A DNA stretch of 64,000 nt from assembly GCA_046233115.1 (NCBI GenBank), contig JBJXHM010000006.1:305057-369056 (forward strand). Direction: 5' to 3'. This document shows positions 24,319-34,200 of this stretch, piece by piece (positions within the stretch are counted from its first letter, which is position 1; the number at the start of each line of letters is the position of its first letter). Under the pieces are notes generated by a model that worked only from the letters and a program-made list of their open reading frames with translations, was not told where the DNA came from and ran no database searches. Made by a program: the position numbers and the translations under genes. This stretch comes from JACOMY01 sp046233115. Its GTDB lineage: Bacteria > Pseudomonadota > Alphaproteobacteria > Kiloniellales > JACOMY01.

Positions 24319-24526
24319 CTGCAAATCACCGCCATGCAGGGGCGCCCGTCGTCAGGCGCATAGCAGGCCTCTGAGGTCGGCCGGAGCGAAACCGGACTTG
24401 CCGATCCGCACCGGGGTCATCCATGAAGTTCAAGCACTTGAGCGTCGATGCGTCGGCAGCGGCAAAGCGCCTGCAACGCCTCCGGCGGCTCTAGGCTTCC
24501 CGCGCCACCTCCCTTACAGTCCCTGC

Positions 24527-25936
24527 ATGACGACCGAGATCGAACAGCTCTTGCAGCGCCTGGAAGAGCGGCTGGGTCCCAAGGCCCTGGTCCGCGACGG
24601 AGACGAACTCGACCAGCACCTCCTGGACGAGCGCCGTTACTACAAGGGCAATACCCCGGCCCTGGTCCTGCCGGCCAGCACCGAGGAGGTCGCCGCCGTC
24701 GTCGGCCTGGCGGCTGAAGCGGGTGTCGCCCTGGTGCCGCACGGCGGCAACACCGGGCTCTGCGGCGGTGCCACGCCCTTCGGCGGGCTGCTGATCGGGC
24801 TGGCCCGCATGAACCGGATCCGCGACGTGGACCCGGCCAACTTCACCCTGACGGCAGAGGCCGGCTGCACCCTGCAGAGCGTGCAGGAGGCCGCAGCCGA
24901 GGCCGACCGCCTCTTCCCCCTGTCCTTGGGTGCCGAGGGGACCTGCCAGATCGGCGGTAACATCTCGACCAACGCCGGCGGCATCCACGTCCTGCGCTAC
25001 GGCTCCATGCGCGACCTGGTGCTGGGGTTGGAGGCGGTGCTGCCGAACGGCGAGATCTGGAGCGGCCTGCGCCGGCTGCGCAAAGACAACACCGGCTACG
25101 ACCTGAAGCAGCTCTTCATCGGTGCCGAGGGCAGTCTCGGCATCGTCACCGCCGCCGCCCTGAAGCTCTATCCGCGCCCGCGCGCCAGGGCCACGGCCTG
25201 GCTGGCGCTCAGCAAGCCCGAGCAGGCGCTGAAGGTGCTGGAGATCGCGCGCTCTGCCAGCGGTGACCTGGTCACCGCGATCGAGATCATGCCGCAGAAC
25301 CTGCTGACGCTGACCCAGAACCTGCTTCCTGACATGGTCTCACCGATCGATCCGATCCCGACCTGGGCGCTGATCCTGGAGCTCTGCGGCGCCGACGAGG
25401 AGCAGCTCACCCAGCTCATGGAGACCTGCCTGGCCGAAGCCTTCGAGGCCGGCGCGCTGGAGGACGGCGTCATCGCCCAGAACGAGGCACAGCGCCTTAA
25501 CTTCTGGAAGTGGCGCGAGGCCATCGTCTGGGCGCGCAAGCAGTCCGGCCCCGGCCTCGCCAACGACATCGCGGTTCCGGTCTCGCAGATGCCGCTGTTC
25601 CTGGCGCGCTGTACGCCGGCCCTGGAAGAGGCCTATCCCGGCATCCGCATCATGCCCTTCGGCCACATCGGCGACGGCAACCTGCACTACAACATGCTGG
25701 CGCCCGAGGGCATGAGCGAGGCCGACTTCAAGGCCTGGCGCCCGGCGATCATCGACCGGGTGAACAGCGAGGTGGTGGCGCTGGACGGCTCGATCTCCGC
25801 CGAGCACGGGCTGGGCCGTCTGCGCGCCGGCGACAACGTTGCCTTCAAGTCGGCCAGCGAGATCGCGATGATGCGTGCGGTCAAGCAGGCCCTCGACCCC
25901 AATGGCATTATGAACCCCGGCGTCGTCCTACCCTGA
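24527..25936 (+). CDS. FAD-linked oxidase of the GlcD/D-2-hydroxyglutarate dehydrogenase type
   Basis: A 469-residue flavoprotein. The N-terminal PCMH FAD domain shows LVPHGGNTGLCGGATP and GGNISTNAGGIHVLRYG; the C-terminal domain shows MPFGHIGDGNLHYN and ISAEHGLGRLR, typical of D-2-hydroxy-acid dehydrogenases (glycolate, D-lactate, D-2-hydroxyglutarate). The substrate cannot be fixed here. ATG 24527 chosen because the family starts here; upstream codons are non-homologous. Its end overlaps the convergent doxX gene by 9 bases. Confidence 0.85.
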   Translation: MTTEIEQLLQRLEERLGPKALVRDGDELDQHLLDERRYYKGNTPALVLPASTEEVAAVVGLAAEAGVALVPHGGNTGLCGGATPFGGLLIGLARMNRIRDVDPANFTLTAEAGCTLQSVQEAAAEADRLFPLSLGAEGTCQIGGNISTNAGGIHVLRYGSMRDLVLGLEAVLPNGEIWSGLRRLRKDNTGYDLKQLFIGAEGSLGIVTAAALKLYPRPRARATAWLALSKPEQALKVLEIARSASGDLVTAIEIMPQNLLTLTQNLLPDMVSPIDPIPTWALILELCGADEEQLTQLMETCLAEAFEAGALEDGVIAQNEAQRLNFWKWREAIVWARKQSGPGLANDIAVPVSQMPLFLARCTPALEEAYPGIRIMPFGHIGDGNLHYNMLAPEGMSEADFKAWRPAIIDRVNSEVVALDGSISAEHGLGRLRAGDNVAFKSASEIAMMRAVKQALDPNGIMNPGVVLP

Positions 25937-26554
25937 CAGTCCGCTTGCCTCGCTTCCAGGTAGAGGCGCGTGCGGCTGCACCCGACCGCTCCGCCGTGCC
26001 AGCAACCAGCCAAGCAGGCGGTCGAGCGATAGCGGCCCCGGCCCCTTGAGCAGCGGCACCAGGAGGACCAAGACCCACAGCAGCCTCTGGTCCCACAGCC
26101 CTCCGGCAGAGGCGTCGAACAGGCCGCCCACCACCTCCGGCTTCAGGCCGTGCGCGGTCAGGTCGACGTAGGTCATGACCGTGACGAAGCCGATCATCCC
26201 CAAGGCGGCCAGGCGGGTGAAGAGACCGACCACAATTAGGATCGGCAGCAGGATCTCCGCCCACATGCCGAACAGCACCACCAGGTCCGCCGTCAAACCG
26301 ACTTTGGCGGGCTGATAGCCGGCCGCCTCCACGGCTTTGGGGACAATCTGGAAGTAGGCGCCGGTGGCCGGGGAAAAGAGGCCGAAAATCCCGTCGCCCA
26401 CCTTGGTCATGGCCGACTTCCAGAAGAAGACGAAGAGGACCGCCAGAAAAGTGAAGCGGGCCAGAGTCGGCAGCAACCAGCCTTCGGTCACGCGATCAAC
26501 GAACGCGAAGACACGCTCGTAGAGGCGCTTCAGGGACAAGAGAACAGACATCAT
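25928..26554 (-). CDS. DoxX-family membrane protein of the bufferin operon
   Basis: A 208-residue protein with four membrane helices typical of DoxX (RFTFLAVLFVFFWKSAMTKVGDG; TADLVVLFGMWAEILLPILIVVGLFTRLAALGMIGF, in part; LLWVLVLLVPLL). DoxX proteins end bufferin-type operons (for example the gig operon). The start is ATG 26554 or 26551 with GAGGAA upstream; it begins 10 bases after the bufC stop. Confidence 0.85.
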   Translation of the reverse strand: MMSVLLSLKRLYERVFAFVDRVTEGWLLPTLARFTFLAVLFVFFWKSAMTKVGDGIFGLFSPATGAYFQIVPKAVEAAGYQPAKVGLTADLVVLFGMWAEILLPILIVVGLFTRLAALGMIGFVTVMTYVDLTAHGLKPEVVGGLFDASAGGLWDQRLLWVLVLLVPLLKGPGPLSLDRLLGWLLARRSGRVQPHAPLPGSEASGLSG

Positions 26555-26564
26555 CGCGCTTTCC

Positions 26565-27362
26565 TCACTCCAGGCCGCGGTCGCCGGCATCCGGAACCGT
26601 CGCGGTGTAGCGCAGGTCGCAGAAGCTTCTCTCCCGCAAGTGGCGAAAGAGCACCGCCTGCAGATCCAGCCCCGGCTCTGCCACCAGGGCCGCTTCCGCT
26701 GCGAGCGCAAGCGTCGCCCCCGACAGGAGGTGCTCGATCAGCACCGCCTCGCCCTTGCCCAGCAGCAGGCGAACGACCTGCAGGTCTGGGCGCAGCACCA
26801 GGACGGTCTCCGCCGCCGCTCGCGGGTCAGGTGCCGGCCGGCCTTCGTGCAGGACACGCCAAAGCCGGTCGATGGCGAAGTCCGACCGCACCAAGCGGAC
26901 CGACGGGTGCATGACGAAGCCCAGTTCTCCGACCGCATCGGCCGAGAGCGCGGTCAGCCGCTCCGGCGCCAGAGGCTCGGCATCGGCGGCGAAGAGTGCC
27001 TCGTTGCAGGCCCACTCCAGACGCGCCAACTCGGCGAGCCAGGGCTGCGGCTTGGCCGGCCCGAACGCGGCGAGCCAGGCCGGAAACTCCACGCCGTAGG
27101 TCAGCAGGCGCGCTTCGCGCGGCGGGCGCGCCGAGACGAAGCGGCGGGCGGCGAAGGCGAAGTTGTCCCTGCCCGCCATGGTCTCGGTCATCGGAAAGGC
27201 AGCACGCAGGACGCCGATCAGTGATCCCTGCACCGTATTGCGGTAGACTGCCAGGCGCCCACTATCGGCGCTGCCGAGATCACCAGCCAGAGCCTGGTCC
27301 AGCGGGGCGCTCAGTTCCTGGAACAGTGCCCCGGCGAAGCGGTCTTGCAGGTCATGCAGCAC
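26565..27362 (-). CDS. bufC: BufC-like partner protein (DUF2063)
   Basis: A 265-residue protein with the HvfC/BufC N-terminal domain (DUF2063): LQDRFAGALFQEL, RLAVYRNTVQGSLIGVLRAAFP, LAELARLEWACNEALFA. Such proteins bring the precursor peptide to the BufB enzyme. It overlaps bufB by 11 bases and so is translated in concert with it. Confidence 0.9.
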   Translation of the reverse strand: MLHDLQDRFAGALFQELSAPLDQALAGDLGSADSGRLAVYRNTVQGSLIGVLRAAFPMTETMAGRDNFAFAARRFVSARPPREARLLTYGVEFPAWLAAFGPAKPQPWLAELARLEWACNEALFAADAEPLAPERLTALSADAVGELGFVMHPSVRLVRSDFAIDRLWRVLHEGRPAPDPRAAAETVLVLRPDLQVVRLLLGKGEAVLIEHLLSGATLALAAEAALVAEPGLDLQAVLFRHLRERSFCDLRYTATVPDAGDRGLE

Positions 27363-28182
27363 CGGCCAGCCTCTCCGCGTCCAACAGGCCCTGGGCCTTG
27401 GCCGCCTCGTCCAGCAGCACCGGCAGCGCCGGCAGGTCGCTATCCCACTCGATCAGGGTGGGACGCGGCCCCAGTCGCCCCAGCACACGCCCGTAGAGCG
27501 CCCAGACCGGCGCGCTCACCCGGCTGGCATGATCGTCGATCAGCAGGCGGTGTCCCTCCAGGGACCGGCGGCTGTGGCCGGCAAGATGGACCTCACCCAC
27601 CGCCGCGGCCGGCAGGGCGGCCAGATAGGCGCTGGTGTCGAGGCCGCAGTTGACGGCGCTGACATAGAGGTTGTTGACGTCCAGCAGCAGCCCGCAGCCG
27701 GTACGGCGCGCGACCTCGGCCAGGAACTCGGCCTCGGGGATCACCGAGACTGCGAAGGTCAGATAGCTGCTGGGGTTTTCCATCAGGATAGACCGGCCCA
27801 GCGCATCTTGTGCCCGCTCCACGTTGCGGCAGACCAAGTCCAGGCTCTCCTCGCTGTAGGGCAAGGGCAGCAGGTCGTTGAGGTAGAGGCCCTCGAAGCG
27901 GCTCCAGGCGAGATGCTCGGAGACCAGGAAGGGCTGGTAGTCGGCGATCAACGCCTTCAGGCGCCGCAGGTGGTCGACCGATAGCCCCTCGGCGCTGCCC
28001 AGCGACAGGCCGACACCGTGCAGGCTGACCCGGTAGTCGCGCCGCAGGTCGAAGAGCGCGCGGCGTCGCGGACCGCCGTCCGACATGTAGTTCTCGCTGT
28101 GGACCTCCAGGAAGCCGCACTGCGGCCGCTCCGCCAGGAAGGCCCGCTGGTGTTCCGAGCGCAGTCCAACCCCGGTGGTCAT
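27352..28182 (-). CDS. bufB: BufB-like multinuclear iron-dependent oxidase (DUF692, MNIO family)
   Basis: A 276-residue TIM-barrel enzyme. Iron-ligand motifs run in order: EVHSENYM, SLHGVGLSLG, SEHLAW, ILMENPSSYL, LLLDVNNLYVSAVN, EVHLAGHS, DDHASRV and LIEWDSD. MNIO enzymes of this subgroup oxidise Cys residues of bufferin precursors to thiooxazole groups that bind copper. The start overlaps the upstream precursor gene by 4 bases. Confidence 0.92.
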   Translation of the reverse strand: MTTGVGLRSEHQRAFLAERPQCGFLEVHSENYMSDGGPRRRALFDLRRDYRVSLHGVGLSLGSAEGLSVDHLRRLKALIADYQPFLVSEHLAWSRFEGLYLNDLLPLPYSEESLDLVCRNVERAQDALGRSILMENPSSYLTFAVSVIPEAEFLAEVARRTGCGLLLDVNNLYVSAVNCGLDTSAYLAALPAAAVGEVHLAGHSRRSLEGHRLLIDDHASRVSAPVWALYGRVLGRLGPRPTLIEWDSDLPALPVLLDEAAKAQGLLDAERLAGAA

Positions 28183-28484
28183 GACTTGCCTGTCAGCTTG
28201 GAATTGACGCCCATGAAGGGACGCAGGTAGCCGCCCATCTCCACGCAGTCCTTGGTCGACGGCAGGTCACGCCACTCGGCGCCGGAGTAGTCAACGCGAG
28301 AAAGGCCGGCACAGCTGTGCGAGCCGGAGGCATTGGCGCAGTCGTTCTCGCCGGCCTTGGCCACGCCGTAGCAGCGCACGCCCTCGACCTTCCGCTCGGC
28401 AGCCGCCGCGCTGGCAGCGAAGGCCGCCCCCACCAGAGCCGCTGCAAGCGCCACCCGAAGGTTCGGTCCTGCCTTCTCTGTCAT
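28179..28484 (-). CDS. bufA: bufferin precursor peptide, second paralogue (DUF2282, BufA-like)
   Basis: A 101-residue precursor with an N-terminal signal segment (LRVALAAALVGAAFAASAAAA, about 9-29) and a core carrying four Cys: RCYGVAKAGENDCANASG, SHSCAGLSRVDYSGAEW and STKDCVEMGG. GENDCANA/SHSCAG is the DUF2282 signature; the middle two Cys are the expected modification sites. Strong AAGGAGG precedes the ATG at 28484. Its core differs from the other precursor after the third Cys. Confidence 0.9.
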   Translation of the reverse strand: MTEKAGPNLRVALAAALVGAAFAASAAAAERKVEGVRCYGVAKAGENDCANASGSHSCAGLSRVDYSGAEWRDLPSTKDCVEMGGYLRPFMGVNSKLTGKS

Positions 28485-28687
28485 GGGAGCCTGCCTCCTT
28501 CTTGTTTCAGCGCCTCGCAACGGGCTCTTTGTGCGGTCGAGTCCCGGCTCTCTCAGGGAGCGGTCCGATCCCACTTGCCTACACCCGCTGCGCACCCGCC
28601 GGCAATCGTAACCCAGAACCGTCCTGAAGAGTGATCGGGCGGCACCTGACCGCAAGCCCTGGCGAGCCGGCACCGCCCGGATCCGCT

Positions 28688-28981
28688 CTAGCCGGCCAGG
28701 GACTCGTTCACGCCCTCGAAGGGTTCCGTCTTGCCGCCGGCCGCCGTGCACTCTTCGGCCGATGTCGCAGCCTTCCAGTCGCCGCCATGGTAGTTGACGG
28801 TCGACTGGCCCGCGCAGACGTGGGTTCCGGCTGCGTTCGCACAGTCGTTCTCGCCCGCCTTGGCAATGCCCCAGCACTTGCCGTCGAAGGCTTCGGCCTT
28901 GCCGGCCTCGAGCGCTGCGCCCGCCAGGGACGCGGCGCCGAAGAGGACGGCTGCCAGGGATAGGGACGTCATGCGCTGCAT
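28688..28981 (-). CDS. bufA: bufferin precursor peptide, first paralogue (DUF2282, BufA-like)
   Basis: A 97-residue precursor with signal peptide MQRMTSLSLAAVLFGAASLA and a four-Cys core: GKCWGIAKAGENDCANAAG, THVCAGQSTVNYHGG and SAEECTAAGG. It is the first gene of the operon. A 203-base spacer separates it from the second precursor, possibly holding a processing site or a partial terminator. The product is expected to sequester copper in the periplasm after modification and export. Confidence 0.92.
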   Translation of the reverse strand: MQRMTSLSLAAVLFGAASLAGAALEAGKAEAFDGKCWGIAKAGENDCANAAGTHVCAGQSTVNYHGGDWKAATSAEECTAAGGKTEPFEGVNESLAG

Positions 28982-29138
28982 GGCACGCTTCTCCTCTGCT
29001 CTTCCGGTTCTGATGCGGCGATAGGGTCATCGCCCGGTCACACAGCAGAGCTATGCCTCCAGCCAATCGCGCGCAAATAACGAATGTGACACCGGTCGGG
29101 TAGCAGGACGTGAGGCGCCGCGAGCCATCGCCCCGGGA

Positions 29139-31208
29139 TCAGGGGCGCAGCAGGCGGACCTGGGCGGCGGCGCTCTGCCCACTGGCGTCCAGCACGGTGA
29201 GCTCGGCGAAGCCGGCGTCCTCGGGCAGCCAGGCGGTCTCGGCGCGCGCCAGCCCCACCGCCAGCGGCCGGCCGTCGACCAGCCAGCTATAGGGCCCCTC
29301 GCCGCCCTCGGCGCTGAGCGGGATTGAGCCGGTGAGCGCGATCTCGGCCCCGTCGGGCGGGAAGGAGATCGCCAGGGTGGCGACCTCCTGTTCGCGCTCC
29401 GGGCCCGCCCCCAGCCGGCGCAGGCTGGGCGGCAGTCCGGCCAGACCGGCGTCCTCCGGCACCGGCCAGAGGCTGCGCGCCGCCGGCTCCGGCGGCAGCA
29501 GCGCGAAGAGCTGGAACAGCAGCGGCGCCGCCGCGGTGATGCCGACGCAGGCCAGGCAGGGCTGGGCGTCGGGCCGGCCGGCCCAGACGGCGATGGTATG
29601 GCGCGCGTCGAAGCCCACCGCCCAGGCGTCGCGGAAGCCGTAGGAAGTGCCGGTCTTGTAGGCGATACCGCCGGTGGTCCCGGCCTTCGCCGCCTGCGCC
29701 AGGCGATAGCCGAGCGGCCGGGGCGTGCCTTCGAGGATCTCCGCCACCTGCCAGGTCGCTTCGGCCGAGAGCAACGCTTGTACCTGCTCCACCGGCTGTT
29801 CCTCATCCTCGAGGAAGCTCAGCGGCAGGCCGCTGCCCTGGCGGGCCAGCGCCAGATAGGCCTCGGCCAGGTCCTCCAGGCTGAGGCCAACGCCTCCAAG
29901 CGCCAACGGCAGGCCCGGCCGGCCGCTGCCGCTGGGATAGTGCAGCGCGACGCCGGCGCCGGTCAGGCGGCGGTCCAGGCGCAGCGGCCCGACCCGATCC
30001 AGCAGGTAGACCGCCGGTACATTCAAAGAACGCTGCAAGGCCTCACGCAGGCTGACGTCGCCGTGAAATTCGCCGTCGAAATTGCCTGGCTCGTAGCCGG
30101 CGAAGTTGCGCGGGGCATCGGCGAAGAGGCTGTCGGGATGGGCCAGGCGCGCCTCGAAGGCCATGCCGTAGATGAAGGGCTTCAGCGCCGAGCCCGGCGA
30201 GCGCGGCACCTCCACCATGTCGATCATGCCGGAAGCGGCCAGGTCGAAGTAGTCGGCGGCCCCCAGGTAGGCCCGCACCTTGCCGGTCTCGTTGTCGATG
30301 ATGAGCGCGGCGGCAGAGACGCCCGGCCCCAGCCGCCGGCTGCCGCGGGCCAGCACCCGGGTGGCGGCAGCCTGCAGGTTGGCGTCGAGGCTGGTGACGA
30401 TGCGATTGCCGCCCCTGGATAGCAGGCGCTCGGCCAGGTGCGGCGCCTCGAAGGGGAAGTCCTGGCGGTGCGCGCGCAGCGGGCTGGCCAGGGCCTCGCG
30501 CAGGGTTTCCTGATCGATCACCCCGGCCTCGGCGACGCGGCGCAGCACCTTGTCCCGCGCCGCCCTGGCCGCCTCGGGAAAGCGGTCGGGCCGGGTCCGG
30601 CTGGGAGACTGCGGCAGCGCCACCAGCAGGGCCGCCTGGTCCGGCGTCAGGTGCAGCGGCCCGCGGCCGAAGTAAGCGCGGCTCGCCGCCTCCACTCCCT
30701 CCAGGTTGCCGCCGAAGGGCGCCAGGGTCAGGTAGATCGCCAGGATCTCGTCCTTGCTCAGCCGCTCCTCGAGCTGCCGGGCGCGGAAGATCTCGATCGC
30801 CTTGGACAGCAGGCCGCGCGGCCGGGGCTCCAACAGGCGCGCGGCCTGCATGGTCAGGGTCGAGGCGCCGGAGACCACCCGGCCGGAGGCCACGAGCTGC
30901 CAGCTTGCTCGGAGCAGCGCCAGCGGATCGACGCCGCCGTGGCTCTCGAAGCGCTTGTCCTCGTAGGCCAGCAGCATGGCGCGGTAGAGCGGCGAGACCT
31001 CCGCGGGCTCGACCGCGAAGCGCCAGCGCTCGTCCGGGGCAGTGACGGCGCGCAGCAGCCGGCCCTCGTGGTCCAGCACCGCCCGCGAGAGCTGGCGGTA
31101 GCGCCCGAGGTCCTGCGGAAAAGCCTCGTCCAGCGCCGCCCAGGCGCCGGCCAGCAGGCTCCACCCCAGCAGGCAGAGGGCGGCGACGAGCGGTAGCCGC
31201 CGAACCAT
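29139..31208 (-). CDS. pbpC: penicillin-binding protein 1C
   Basis: A 689-residue bifunctional class A PBP. One N-terminal membrane anchor (6-24). Glycosyltransferase GT51 region: YEDKRFESHGGVDP with Glu83, SGASTLTMQAARLL. Transpeptidase: SALK with Ser340 and Lys343, SLN at 394-396, KTG at 518-520. The C-terminal PBP1C-specific domain follows (about 600-689). It ends peptidoglycan synthesis outside the membrane. Located 10 bases downstream of the alpha-2-macroglobulin gene, the usual pairing. Confidence 0.95.
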   Translation of the reverse strand: MVRRLPLVAALCLLGWSLLAGAWAALDEAFPQDLGRYRQLSRAVLDHEGRLLRAVTAPDERWRFAVEPAEVSPLYRAMLLAYEDKRFESHGGVDPLALLRASWQLVASGRVVSGASTLTMQAARLLEPRPRGLLSKAIEIFRARQLEERLSKDEILAIYLTLAPFGGNLEGVEAASRAYFGRGPLHLTPDQAALLVALPQSPSRTRPDRFPEAARAARDKVLRRVAEAGVIDQETLREALASPLRAHRQDFPFEAPHLAERLLSRGGNRIVTSLDANLQAAATRVLARGSRRLGPGVSAAALIIDNETGKVRAYLGAADYFDLAASGMIDMVEVPRSPGSALKPFIYGMAFEARLAHPDSLFADAPRNFAGYEPGNFDGEFHGDVSLREALQRSLNVPAVYLLDRVGPLRLDRRLTGAGVALHYPSGSGRPGLPLALGGVGLSLEDLAEAYLALARQGSGLPLSFLEDEEQPVEQVQALLSAEATWQVAEILEGTPRPLGYRLAQAAKAGTTGGIAYKTGTSYGFRDAWAVGFDARHTIAVWAGRPDAQPCLACVGITAAAPLLFQLFALLPPEPAARSLWPVPEDAGLAGLPPSLRRLGAGPEREQEVATLAISFPPDGAEIALTGSIPLSAEGGEGPYSWLVDGRPLAVGLARAETAWLPEDAGFAELTVLDASGQSAAAQVRLLRP

Positions 31209-31218
31209 CAGCCCCTCA

Positions 31219-34200
31219 CTAGCGTCCGGCGATGGTCACCCGGCCGGCCGCACCACGCGCGGAGAGGTCGGGACGGTACATGTCCTCGATGTAGCTCCCC
31301 GGCAGCACGAAGTCGCCCGGCGTCACCGCCCGCACGATGTAGGCAGTGCGGAAGCCGGTCTCCTTCTCGGTCAGGTCGATCGCGGCGGCGAAGCGGTCGT
31401 CGCGGGCCTCGCGGTGCTCGGCCTCGGTCAGCTCCTTGAGCCAGGGGAAGCTCTCCAGCGGCTCCCCCTGCCCCAGCGCCGCGTTCTCGATCTCCCAGCC
31501 GGCCGGCAGCAGGTCGACCAGCAGCGCGCGATGGCGACGGCCGTCGGTGGCGCGGCCCTCCAGCACCACGACGTAGCTCTCGCCCTGCTTCATGCCGGCC
31601 AGCGACACCGGAACGCCCTTCATGTCGAAAACCCGCCGGCGCAGCACGAAGCCGTTCTCCTCGGCCGGCAGCGGCGCCTCGGGGACGCCGGCGACGGTCA
31701 CCACCTGGTAGAGTGGATCCTTGCCGCGGTTCTCAACCGTAAGGCTCTGCGCCCCGCCCTTGCCGGGGGTGAGCCTGCGCGAGAAGGCCTCCTGCTTGCC
31801 GGCAAGCGGCGTGCCGTCGACCGCCAGGCTGATTTGCCCGGCGTCGCCCAGCAGGCCCTGGCTCGCCAGCACCAGCCAGGCCATCTCCTGGGTCGAGAGG
31901 CGGCGGCTGTCGCCGAAGTCGCCGACCAGCCGGTCGAGCGAATCCTTCAACACGTCACCGGCAGAGAGACCGCTCTCGGCCATCAAGGCCACCATGGCGG
32001 CATCGTCGCGCAGCTTACTGCCGTAGTCGGTCCACAGCACCGCCTCGCTGCCGCGGCCGACGTCCGCCTGAGCGAAGGCGGCCTCGGCCCGCTGCCGGTC
32101 GCCCAGGTAGGCGAGCGCGGCGGCGAACTGACTGCGGGCGAAGGTGGTCGGCAGTTTGTCGAAGCGGGTCTCGTAGAAGTAACGCAGCTCCGAGAGGTCA
32201 CCCCTGCCGGCCCGCGTCACCACGTACTGGGCATAGGCGTAGGCGGCGAAGTCCTCGGGGTCGTCGAGGTAGCGCCGCGTCGCGCCCTCCAGGAAGTCCA
32301 GCGCCGCCTCGTAGCCCGCCGCCGGCACGTGATAGCCGGCCTGCTTGGCCCGCGTCAGGTAGTCTGTGACATAGGCGCTGAGCCAGATCTGCGGCCGGCC
32401 GTAGGGGCCCCAGAGGCCGAACCCGCCGCCGCCGTTCTGCTGGTTGACCAGGCGGTAGATCGAGCTCTGCACCTTCAACGCCAGCGAGGCGTCGCTGTCC
32501 AGCCCCAGCGCGCTGGCGAGCTGGTTGGCGTAGAGCAGCGGCAGCCCGCGGCTGGTGGTCTGCTCGGCACAGCCGTAGGGGTAGCGGTCGAGCGCCGCCA
32601 GCAGCCCCGGAATGTCGAAGTCCGGCGTTGCCGAGACGCTGAGCCCGACCTCCGCCGTCTCGGGCAGGTAGCCGGTCGCCGTGTCGGCACTGACCGTGGT
32701 GCTGGTCTGCGGCTTCAGCAGCGCCACCTTGCGCTCGCTGACGAAGGGGCTGGCCGGCCGCACCGAGATCACGAAGTCGCGTTGCAGGCTATAGCCCTCC
32801 GGCCCGCTGACCTTCAGGGTCAGGTGGGCGACGCCCAGCCGCTCGGCCGTCAGCACCTGCGGCCGCCGGGCCTCCTGGCCCTGGGCCAGGCCCTTGGCCT
32901 CCAGCGCACCGCCGGAGACCGAGACGGTCTCGTCGCCGCTGACCTCCACCGCATAGTCACCGTCGGCCCCGTCCAGGTTGCGCAGGACCAGCAATGAGTC
33001 CGCCTTGTCGCCGGGTGCCAGGAAGCGCGGCAGGGTCAGCTCCGCGATCAGGGGCGCACGCACGATCATGGTGTCCTCGACGCTGCCCAGCTTGGCCGGC
33101 GACCAGGCCACCGCCATCACCCGGAGCCGCCCGTTGAAGTCCGGGATGTCCAGGGTGACCACGGCCTTGCCGTCGGCCCCCAAGGTGACGATGCCGGAGA
33201 AGAGCGAGACCACCTTGTGCGAGCGCTCGGGCAGGCTCTCCAGGTTGCGGCCCTCCCGGTCGCCGCCGCTGCGCAGCTTGGCGAAGACATCGCCCTCCGG
33301 CGTGATCAGGTAGCCGTAGAGGTCGTGCAGCGAGACCGCAAGCGCCTGCTTGGCCATGAACCAGTCGACCGGGTCGGGCGCCTGATAGCCGGTGAGCTGC
33401 AGCACCGCGTCATCCACCGCCGCCAGGGTCAGATGCACCTCCGCCCCTTCGGCCGCGCCAGCGACGCTGACCGGGATCTCGAGGCTGCGGCCAGGCTTGA
33501 TCTGCTCGGGCAGGTCAAGGCCGACCTGCAGCGCGTAAGGCGCGGGATCGCGGCCCAACCAGGCCAGGCCCACCGCTCGAGTCGGCATCGCGGCGATGGA
33601 GGCCGGCTGCTTCGGAAAGGCGGTGGCCATGACATAGGCGCCCGCGGTCCAGTCGGCCGAGACCGGGATCTCGACGAAGCCGCCGTCGCGGCCGATCTCC
33701 GCGGTCTGGGTGGTGCGCAGCGAGGCGTCGGCCACGGTGATCAGCACCTGGGCGTCGAAGGGCGGCTTGACGAAGACCCTGGCGGTCTCGCCGGCCTGAT
33801 AGCGCTCCTTGTCCAGCGAGACCTCGACGTCGTCGGGCGTGTCGGCGGTGGGATCGCGCCACCAGCCGCCGGAGAAGCGGACCGAGGAGGCGATCTTGCC
33901 GTTCTCGGCACGCACCTCCAGGCGGTACTGGCCCCAGTCAGGATTGAAGTCGATCTCGCCGGGCTGGCCGGGGGTCAGGAAGACCGTGCCCTGGTCGACC
34001 AGGCTGTCGCGCACGATCCAGCGCGCCCGCCACTCACCGTACTCGCGGTACCAGATGTAGTCGTAGTCCTCGCGGAAGACGCTGTAGGCCACGTCGTCGA
34101 CCGACTGCTCGTCGCCGCTGCGGTTCAGCGCGATGACCTGGAAGCTGGCGGTCTGGCCCTGGCCGACCGAGCCGTTCTCGAAGCCGGGCCGGATGCCCAG

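Noticed and set aside
28485..29066. Fusion of both bufferin precursors into one 295-aa frame
   Set aside because: The upstream part is out of frame with the real first precursor and lacks its signal peptide; AAGGAGG before ATG 28484 fixes the start of the second precursor.
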